This document shows, one piece after another, positions 14,341-20,103 of a stretch of 20,103 bases of DNA. The stretch comes from a virus. Every line of letters starts with the position of its first letter. Within the stretch, counting starts at the first letter, position 1. Location: the IMG/VR virus record IMGVR_UViG_3300042400_000399, positions 1 to 20,103 of that record; one strand, given 5' to 3'. The translations under genes were made by a program, and so were the position numbers. Under the pieces are notes generated by a model. The model ran no database searches. It was not told the origin of the DNA and saw only the letters and a list, made by a program, of their open reading frames with translations.

Positions 14341-15206
14341 CAACTGGAATACTTTTAATCGGAATCGGCCATAAAAACTATGGGTGCATGGCTGCAAACC
14401 TTGCTATGTCATTACGTGCAAACGGTTGTGACTTACCTATAACATTAGTAACGCAAGCCGATACTATCACGCGTTTAGATGAAGATTATAAAGCATTGTT
14501 TACAGAGATAAAAGAAATCCCGCCACATTGCTACACACTTGCCGATAACGAAACTTGTTACATCAAAGCAAAGGCGCACATGGATGAGTTAACACCTTAT
14601 GACTATACGTTGTTTATTGATGCCGATGTTATAATGATTAACAACCATAAAATAAATGAGGTAATCGAATCACTAAAAGGAATTGATTTTGCGGTAAAAA
14701 ATAGTGGGTTTAAAAACTATGATAGTGATGAGATTACTGCCGATTCAAAACAATGGGCTAACTTATTAGAAGTAAAAGAAGCGTTTGGATTCACAACTGA
14801 AAAGATTTGGAATGTGCATTCCGAGTTTATATGGTGGAAAAAAGGACATCCATTGTTTGCAAAGTGGGTAGAAAACTTTGAAAACATACGTGTAAAAAAC
14901 ATTGAGTTTGCAGGATGCATACCCGATGAGTTACCGTTATGGATTGCAATGTGCCAGTTAGGTGTTGACTGCCATGAAGAAATGTATCACCCTACTTTTT
15001 GGCCAATGGATTCAACTAAAACAATGCGATTAAAGGATTTAACAGATGACTATTGTGGTGTATCTATTGGAGGTAACAGAATAAGTGAAGTGCAATTAAC
15101 AATCTATAACAACCTTGTGCAAATTCATGCATTAAGAATGAATATGCGATATAAATTTTTACAACAGCCCAAAAGAAGATGGGCTCCAGAACGCCATACT
15201 TACTAA
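14337..15206 (+). CDS. GT8-like glycosyltransferase
   Basis: A 289-aa protein. The N-terminal G-I-L-L-I-G-I-G-H (4-12) is a first GT-A strand. F-I-D-A-D-V (93-98) contains the D-A-D (DxD) metal site of glycosyltransferase family 8-like enzymes. N-V-H-S-E-F-I-W-W-K-K-G (about 158-169) and the following C-I-P-D-E-L-P-L-W fit the conserved acceptor and catalytic segments. It would transfer a sugar from a nucleotide donor to an unknown acceptor. Its position between tail and portal genes, overlapping the upstream gene by 4 bp, makes co-expression with virion proteins likely. It is separate from the cassette at 5712-7517, so the phage has at least three glycosyltransferases here. Confidence 0.72.
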   Translation: MTTGILLIGIGHKNYGCMAANLAMSLRANGCDLPITLVTQADTITRLDEDYKALFTEIKEIPPHCYTLADNETCYIKAKAHMDELTPYDYTLFIDADVIMINNHKINEVIESLKGIDFAVKNSGFKNYDSDEITADSKQWANLLEVKEAFGFTTEKIWNVHSEFIWWKKGHPLFAKWVENFENIRVKNIEFAGCIPDELPLWIAMCQLGVDCHEEMYHPTFWPMDSTKTMRLKDLTDDYCGVSIGGNRISEVQLTIYNNLVQIHALRMNMRYKFLQQPKRRWAPERHTY

Positions 15207-16943
15207 ATGGAAACCGAAAACAAATACATTATTATTGATGCCGATATCGTTGCCGATGTCGCACGTAATCCACATATAGAGGATGAGGAATATGTTAACT
15301 TTCAATACTATTCCGATGGAGAATATCCGCGTAAATTAATTGATGAGGTAAGACCTAACGAGCACATAATTGTCAAGGAGTATCGTAAAAAAACTTATGA
15401 GGCGGTGTTTAGCGAAGTTTACGATCGCGTTTTAAATGCACTAAATAAAATACAACGTGCGGATGGATTCTTTTTAAAGTTTCCAGACACGCAATATCCA
15501 CGAATAGCCAAAGATGAGGACTTAAAAACATACCTTACAAAAAACTTTACCGCTTCCAAATCTTTAATGAATTGGGCGTTTCAAGTTGGGTTAAAACAAT
15601 ATACAATCGATGCTAACGGTGTTATTATTGTTTGGGCAGAACAAGCTGAGCCGACTGAATATAAGAAACCGAAACCTTACGTAATCAATTCAAGTAGCAT
15701 TGTTTATCATTACGAGGGCAATTCGATTGTTTACAAAGATGATGACAATGGCAATGTATATTATTCAATTGATAAAATTAGTTGGTCTAAGTGGCGCAAG
15801 AAAAAGAAAGGTAACGGGTTTGATTTAGTTGAGGAAACATTGCATGGCCTTGGTGTATTCCCTGGCTTTACAATCGGTGGTGTTGTAGAAGAGGAAGAGG
15901 AGTTGGGCCGCGAATATCAAAGCAGATTAAAAGCAATGTTACCATGGTTAAACGTGGCTACGGTTGAGTTTAGTGATTTGCGCGCTGAAATAACGCAACA
16001 CATACATTCAACTGTTTGGATTTACCAAGATGAGCAATGTAAAAGTTGCAACGGTCAAGGGTTTACGTTTACCAAAGAGCAAGAGCGTGTTCCTTGTACT
16101 AATAGCAAGTGTAAAGATGGTCAGATACCGACATCGCCTTACGAAACTATACGTGTAAGACCTGCCAAAACATCGATGGGAGAAGTGCCTGCACCGACTC
16201 CACCGATGGGCTACATACAGAAGCAAACAGAGATTGCAGAGTTGCAGGATAAACGTATTAATGAGATGCGTTATCGTTCTTTGGCTGCCATCAATATGCA
16301 GTTTTTAGAGGCACAACCCGCGGCTCAAAGTGGTGTTGCAAAGGCATACGATAGAGATGAAACTAACAATACATTTTATGGTGTTGCAGTTGATATAGGA
16401 ACTATAATGACTAACATTGCTGAGTTGTGTGCGATGTGGAGATATAAAGAGATATACGATGTTGAAACCATTAAGTCAATGGTGCCAGTTTGCGTTGTTC
16501 CTAATCAGTTTGATATCTTAGGCAGTCAACTTATATTAGAGGAGATTAAAGCGGCTAAGGATAGCGGTCTAAACGATGCGGTGTTAAGTGCGCAAGAATT
16601 AGAATATATCGTTAAACGTTTTCCGAATGACATTGCAATGCAAGATATGTTACGTGATGCATTCAACCTTGACCCCGCAAGTGGTAAAACGCAAGAAGAG
16701 AAAGCGTTGTTAGTAAGCAATAAGATGATGTCTAAAACCGATGCAGTTATAAGCACATACATTCAAGACTTCGTGCAACGTGCATACGCTGAGAATCCTG
16801 AATTTAACCGCTTAGATAAGTCAAAGCAACAAGCGGTATTGAATGCATTTGCAGTTGAGAAATTGAAAGAAATAAACACTAAGGATATATTGTTTAATCA
16901 GATATTTGGTGCTACTATTGTAGATAATGGCGCAAGCGAATAA
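15207..16943 (+). CDS. Portal protein with zinc-ribbon-like insertion
   Basis: A 578-aa protein assigned as portal from length, from the Mu-F-like, scaffold-like and capsid genes that follow, and from the helical stem and clip region after residue 230 (L-G-R-E-Y-Q-S-R-L-K, then L-P-W-L-N-V-A-T). Between about 275 and 310 it contains an unusual Cys cluster: C278-x2-C281-N-G-Q-G, then C297-x4-C302-K-D-G, resembling half of a DnaJ-type zinc finger. Portal rings are 12-mers at the DNA entry vertex and bind TerL and the head-tail connector. I see no portal-specific short motif, so the call is contextual. Its 3' end overlaps the minor head gene by 17 bp. Confidence 0.75.
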   Translation: METENKYIIIDADIVADVARNPHIEDEEYVNFQYYSDGEYPRKLIDEVRPNEHIIVKEYRKKTYEAVFSEVYDRVLNALNKIQRADGFFLKFPDTQYPRIAKDEDLKTYLTKNFTASKSLMNWAFQVGLKQYTIDANGVIIVWAEQAEPTEYKKPKPYVINSSSIVYHYEGNSIVYKDDDNGNVYYSIDKISWSKWRKKKKGNGFDLVEETLHGLGVFPGFTIGGVVEEEEELGREYQSRLKAMLPWLNVATVEFSDLRAEITQHIHSTVWIYQDEQCKSCNGQGFTFTKEQERVPCTNSKCKDGQIPTSPYETIRVRPAKTSMGEVPAPTPPMGYIQKQTEIAELQDKRINEMRYRSLAAINMQFLEAQPAAQSGVAKAYDRDETNNTFYGVAVDIGTIMTNIAELCAMWRYKEIYDVETIKSMVPVCVVPNQFDILGSQLILEEIKAAKDSGLNDAVLSAQELEYIVKRFPNDIAMQDMLRDAFNLDPASGKTQEEKALLVSNKMMSKTDAVISTYIQDFVQRAYAENPEFNRLDKSKQQAVLNAFAVEKLKEINTKDILFNQIFGATIVDNGASE

Positions 16944-17844
16944 AGAAATACAAGCAACATTAAACGCCATTGACAATGGTTTGATTACTTGGAATGAGGC
17001 AATGCCAAAAATCCAAGAGCAAATCTATCGGAGGCTGTTACAATTCCAACGTGAGTTAGGTGTTCAAGGCGATACGATTACAAACTCAGTTAAGAACATC
17101 AAACTGTTATCCAGTCTTAAGAGTGACTTGGAAACAATCATTTTAGATGACTCTGACTATAGCGAAAGTGTAACGAAATTTGCAAAGCTTTACGATAAGG
17201 TAAACGCGCTAAACTTTTCTTACTACAAAGCACTTGAAAAGAAATTCAAACCGCCGAAAGTAGTTGAGGCAATTAGGCAACAATCAATATCGGTTACGTT
17301 GGAGGGGTTAACCGAATCGGGATTGAATCAAAACCTTATCACACCGGTAAGAGAAATGATTAACACCTATGTAACTACGGGTGGAAGTTACTCTAAGCTA
17401 TCTAAGGAACTAAACAACTACATCAATGGGACACCAACGATTGATGGCGCATTAGTTAAGTACACAAAACAGATTGCAACTGATTCGATTAATCAATACA
17501 ACGCAACAGTTAACCAAGCTATAAGCGCTGATTTGGGTTGGGATTGGTTTCGATATGTCGGCAGTAATATAAAGACAACACGCACGTTTTGTAAGGCATT
17601 GACTCAAAAGCAATACTACCACAGAAGCGAACTACCAAAGATTATCAAAGGCAACTTTGCAGAATTCAAAGAAATGAAAGGAGAAATCTATCCACGCACT
17701 GACTTACCGCAAGGAATGATTGAGGACACTAACCCAAGTAACTTTCAAACTTATCGCGGTGGTTATAACTGCGGGCATCAAGCTTATCCAATACCCGCTT
17801 CACTTGTACCTAAAAATATAATTGCTACATTTGCAAATAAATAA
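16927..17844 (+). CDS. Minor head protein, Mu F / SPP1 gp7-like
   Basis: A 305-aa protein with a helical N-terminal two thirds. The C-terminal domain is typical of phage Mu protein F / SPP1 gp7-like head morphogenesis proteins: R-Y-V-G-S-N-I-K-T-T-R-T-F-C (about 210-223), then the end segment R-G-G-Y-N-C-G-H-Q-A-Y-P (about 278-289), with the paired Cys/His. It normally follows the portal gene, as here, and is packaged in small numbers to help portal incorporation or ejection. The ATG at 16927 overlaps the portal stop by 17 bp. An alternative toxin-like Mu-F fusion is unlikely, as no extra C-terminal domain exists. Confidence 0.78.
   Translation: MAQANKEIQATLNAIDNGLITWNEAMPKIQEQIYRRLLQFQRELGVQGDTITNSVKNIKLLSSLKSDLETIILDDSDYSESVTKFAKLYDKVNALNFSYYKALEKKFKPPKVVEAIRQQSISVTLEGLTESGLNQNLITPVREMINTYVTTGGSYSKLSKELNNYINGTPTIDGALVKYTKQIATDSINQYNATVNQAISADLGWDWFRYVGSNIKTTRTFCKALTQKQYYHRSELPKIIKGNFAEFKEMKGEIYPRTDLPQGMIEDTNPSNFQTYRGGYNCGHQAYPIPASLVPKNIIATFANK
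17804..17833 (+). promoter_or_regulatory. Candidate Bacteroidota promoter ahead of the scaffold-capsid genes
   Basis: TTG at 17804-17806 and TACATTTG at 17826-17833 match the -33 TTG and -7 TAnnTTTG boxes of the Bacteroidota major sigma factor, with a 19-bp spacer, which is the preferred distance. A start site near 17840 would give a leader of about 20 nt before the ATG at 17862. Both boxes lie inside the end of the minor head gene, so chance is possible. It would let scaffold and capsid be transcribed more strongly than the upstream head genes. Confidence 0.4.
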
Positions 17845-17861
17845 TTAAACACAATAATAAA

Positions 17862-18206
17862 ATGGAAACAAATCCGACACTATTTAAACTATTAAAGATT
17901 ACAAACGTGCGAAGTGAAGTTAATTACTTCCCATTAAATCGCACAAACAAACAATTTCACGAAACTTATAAGCGTTCTTTGAGCAATGAAAAGCGCGAGA
18001 AGTATAAAGTTGAGGAAGTTGAATTAACAACAGAGCAAGCGGCAGAGTTAGGTGTTGCCGAAGCACACGCTATTCTTTACCCACCGACACGCAAAGGACA
18101 ACCGAATGCTGCAAACACAAACATCATGGAGATGCTTATTGCGCAAAATGCTAAATTAATGGAGATGTTAGAGGCTAAAAACGAAACAACTAAAGCAAAG
18201 AAATAA
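17862..18206 (+). CDS. Hypothetical small head-region protein
   Basis: A 114-aa protein with an A/T-rich leader and no Shine-Dalgarno motif. The N-terminal half contains V-R-S-E-V-N-Y-F-P-L-N-R-T-N-K (16-30), then K-V-E-E-V-E-L-T-T-E-Q-A-A-E (about 49-62), a strand followed by an acidic helix. The C-terminal 40 residues are a helix (M-E-M-L-I-A-Q-N-A-K-L-M-E-M-L) likely to be a coiled coil. Its place between the minor head protein and the scaffold suggests a capsid accessory, assembly or head-completion role. I do not recognise the family. Confidence 0.55.
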   Translation: METNPTLFKLLKITNVRSEVNYFPLNRTNKQFHETYKRSLSNEKREKYKVEEVELTTEQAAELGVAEAHAILYPPTRKGQPNAANTNIMEMLIAQNAKLMEMLEAKNETTKAKK

Positions 18207-18262
18207 TGGCAAAGCAAACTAAACCTAAAGGCGGCTGCAAAGGTTGTGGCGGTGCACGTTAA
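18206..18262 (+). CDS. 18-aa CxxC microprotein
   Basis: An ATG overlapping the stop of the upstream gene (TAATG at 18204-18208) opens an 18-codon frame ending at 18262: a basic N-terminus followed by G-G-C-K-G-C-G-G-A-R. It is too short for usual gene finders. The coupled start, the Lys-rich composition and the Cys-Gly motif, echoing the CGCGG protein at 8121, favour a real peptide. A chance short frame cannot be excluded. Two Cys are not enough for a classic zinc site without a partner. Confidence 0.4.
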   Translation: MAKQTKPKGGCKGCGGAR

Positions 18263-18285
18263 TTATAATTTAATACATAAAAACA

Positions 18286-19164
18286 ATGGCAATATTAGCT
18301 GATACAATTAAAAAATTACTTACCAAAGCAGGTTTCGATTTAAACTCTGAAACATACAGACAACTTATAGGCATCAAAGAACTTGTTGCTGAGATACCTG
18401 ATGAGGTGGACCAATCATTGACTACTCTTATGAGTGCAAATGAGGCTAAAAATAACATCGACATTAAGAAACATTTTAAAGCCGAGGCACTTGATCCGTT
18501 TAACAATAAAGTTTCAACATGGCTTAAAGACAATGGTGCAGATGATGATACTATCAAACTGATTACCGATGACCCAAACACGTATAACAAAGTTGAGGTT
18601 GCAATTAAGAAGATTGCTGAATTGAAATCAAAGCAAATTGATGGCAAAGGTGATAAAGCAGAACTTGAACGTAAGATTAACGAACTAAGCGCACAACTTT
18701 CTAAGGCTGCAACCGATGCCGCATTTGAAAAGCAAAGTGCTATTGATGCGATTGTTGCAAAGTATGATGGCGAGTTTACAGAGATGGAAATTAATCGCAT
18801 CATATCATCTAAGAAGTTGCCAGGGCAGTTTGGTTTGGATGTCGAAAGTAAGATTGCGCGTGAGTTTTTAAATAAGAAACTTGCTGAAAAAAGTGCGGCA
18901 ATAAAAAAAATTGATGGGAAGTTAAAATTAGTTGCAAAAGATGATGATAAAATGCTTATCTTTGACAACGGAAAGGAACTCGACCTTGACACTCTCACAG
19001 ATATGGCCTTGGCCGACAACAAGTTTTTGAAAGTATCTGACAATGGAGGCGGTATGCCACTAAAGTCGACACAGAGCCAACAAAGCTCATCTAAACCATC
19101 TGCCGCGGCAGCCAACGCTTTAAGCGACTTAGACATCGCATTGCAAGGTTTCGGGCAGAAATAA
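18286..19164 (+). CDS. Capsid scaffolding-like protein
   Basis: A 292-aa protein directly upstream of the major capsid gene, the standard scaffold position. It is strongly charged and helical: residues about 110-165 (A-I-K-K-I-A-E-L-K-S-K and onward) are a coiled coil, and the C-terminus (about 245-292) is Ser/Gln/Ala-rich and flexible, a layout typical of scaffolds. No protease motif is obvious, so a separate or absent maturation protease is implied. Leader bases ATACATAAAA precede the ATG at 13-base distance, a short sequence that also precedes the capsid gene. The function is inferred from context and composition. Confidence 0.65.
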   Translation: MAILADTIKKLLTKAGFDLNSETYRQLIGIKELVAEIPDEVDQSLTTLMSANEAKNNIDIKKHFKAEALDPFNNKVSTWLKDNGADDDTIKLITDDPNTYNKVEVAIKKIAELKSKQIDGKGDKAELERKINELSAQLSKAATDAAFEKQSAIDAIVAKYDGEFTEMEINRIISSKKLPGQFGLDVESKIAREFLNKKLAEKSAAIKKIDGKLKLVAKDDDKMLIFDNGKELDLDTLTDMALADNKFLKVSDNGGGMPLKSTQSQQSSSKPSAAAANALSDLDIALQGFGQK

Positions 19165-19178
19165 ATACATAAAATATC

Positions 19179-20103
19179 ATGGCATTAGGTTATTGCCCCG
19201 CGATGCTCCAACATATGAAATTCATAATTGGACAAAACGCACCAGAACATAAAATTACTCCTACGGGATTTTTACGCGCAGCTTTAGAAAAAGGCGCAAA
19301 CGCGACACCAATTGCTGACTCTTTACAACTTGCAAACACTGCGGGTCACATTAAAGATTTGAGATTGAAATACTACCAACGTACAACTCCTGCACAAATG
19401 TCAACTGCTGACAACTGTGATATTGACTTAGTACAAGCGTATGATGAGATTACTATTGATACAACTTCAATTGTAAAATTCGGATTACACTTTGACCAAG
19501 CAACTATCGCACGTTACTGCGATGAGGCTTCTGCAACTGTATCAATAGGTGGTGCACCAACTCCATTTATGCAAGAGCACTTAGCTGGTCTAATGGCTGC
19601 TATGAATGGTTTTGTTGGTAAGATTGACCAAACATTGTTAGGTCAAGTTACTTGGGGTACAAATGTCGTTACGGGCGCAAATACTGCGGTTACCGTTAAC
19701 TTCAATGATGACTCAACAGTAAACAACTTCTCTGAGGGTTGGACAAAAGTATTAACTGATTACAGAAGCAATGAGGGTCAAGGAAGACCAATCGTTGTTG
19801 GTAGTGGTTTAGTTGACTCTGCTTACATTCAATCTTTAAACCCTGCAATGACTCAATACGCTACGTTAAACAACGCTGCGGCTGCGGGTAACATTGATTA
19901 CTATCACGATATCTATTCAGGTACATCTTGGGGATCAAATCAGTTTGCAGTATTGATGCCTGGAACTTTTGGTATTGTTGAATTAGACAGATACAAAGGA
20001 TTCAGAGCTCAACAACTTGGTTTATCTACATTCTGGAACATGGCAATGCCATTTGAAATGCCAGGAAGTGAGGGAACTTTAGGTATGTTAAACATCGATT
20101 TCC
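19179..20103 (+). CDS. Major capsid protein, 3'-truncated by window end
   Basis: The frame starts at the ATG 19179 (M-A-L-G-Y-C-P-A-M-L) and stays open to the last base, giving 308 residues without a stop, so the C-terminus is missing. It is rich in Ala, Thr, Gly and Asn with no cysteine cluster, and includes G-Q-N-A-P-E-H-K-I-T-P-T-G-F-L-R (about 18-33) and F-V-G-K-I-D-Q-T-L-L-G-Q-V-T-W-G (about 148-163). The scaffold-like gene upstream and the composition fit an HK97-fold capsid protein. The leader repeats the ATACATAAAA motif seen before the scaffold. The HK97 fold itself is assumed from the tailed-phage context and not shown by sequence motif. Confidence 0.72.
   Translation, partial: MALGYCPAMLQHMKFIIGQNAPEHKITPTGFLRAALEKGANATPIADSLQLANTAGHIKDLRLKYYQRTTPAQMSTADNCDIDLVQAYDEITIDTTSIVKFGLHFDQATIARYCDEASATVSIGGAPTPFMQEHLAGLMAAMNGFVGKIDQTLLGQVTWGTNVVTGANTAVTVNFNDDSTVNNFSEGWTKVLTDYRSNEGQGRPIVVGSGLVDSAYIQSLNPAMTQYATLNNAAAAGNIDYYHDIYSGTSWGSNQFAVLMPGTFGIVELDRYKGFRAQQLGLSTFWNMAMPFEMPGSEGTLGMLNIDF

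Noticed and set aside
18957-18964. TATCTTTG resembling a -7 box
   Set aside because: It is internal to the scaffold coding region, and the nearest TTG is at a non-optimal 22-bp distance; treated as chance.
18270-19136. 288-aa ORF on the - strand opposite the scaffold gene
   Set aside because: Its Ser/Leu/Ala-rich sequence is the typical antisense shadow of the Lys/Asp/Ala-rich scaffold codons, and all other genes are on the + strand.
1-20103. CRISPR arrays, tRNA genes, insertion sequences, integrase or reverse transcriptase (diversity-generating element)
   Set aside because: No spaced direct-repeat array, tRNA consensus, transposase, integrase or reverse transcriptase motif was found by eye in either strand.

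Overview
This window looks like an AT-rich, densely packed tailed-phage (or prophage) genome segment from a host in the Bacteroidota. Every supported gene is on the + strand, and most neighbours touch or overlap through ATGA or TAATG junctions. The host inference rests on four points: a BT4734/VirE_N-type primase next to an SF3 helicase, A/T-rich leaders without Shine-Dalgarno motifs, several TAnnTTTG (-7 type) promoter-like boxes, and a tape-measure C-terminus of a kind I associate with Bacteroidota phages. None of this names a species.

Layout. (1) 1-4033, DNA metabolism: the 3' part of a PD-(D/E)XK nuclease, a 116-bp spacer with a pseudoknot-like RNA and a U-tract, a 42-aa protein, an AEP-type primase, an SF3 helicase, a 277-bp very AT-rich spacer with iteron-like repeats (candidate origin), and a VRR-NUC nuclease. 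(2) 4050-5719, packaging: a putative small terminase and the large terminase. (3) 5712-7517, a glycan-type cassette: a GT2-like glycosyltransferase, a methyltransferase and a DUF616-like glycosyltransferase. (4) 7522-14340, tail region: small proteins (one multi-spanning), a tail assembly chaperone with a T9 slippery run and a -1 extension, a 766-aa tape measure, and two Cys-containing tail or baseplate candidates. (5) 14337-15206, a GT8-like glycosyltransferase. (6) 15207-20103, head region: a portal with a DnaJ-like Cys cluster, a Mu-F-like minor head protein, a small protein, an 18-aa CxxC microprotein, a scaffold-like protein and the major capsid protein, which runs off the window.

How it works together. 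The primase, helicase and nucleases would replicate and resolve phage DNA. TerS and TerL would package it through the portal into a shell built from scaffold and capsid protein, while chaperone and tape measure build the tail. The gene order is unusual, since the tail module lies between TerL and portal. Four sugar-modifying genes sit among virion genes, which suggests glycosylation of a virion protein or of a host or phage molecule; this is inference.

The most notable observations are the programmed -1 frameshift in the chaperone gene (a 91-codon extension with no usual start codon near its beginning, reachable only through a T9 run), the pseudoknot-like RNA at 567-652, the iteron-like spacer at 3226-3502, the portal zinc-ribbon-like insertion, and two candidate leaderless promoters with identical geometry.
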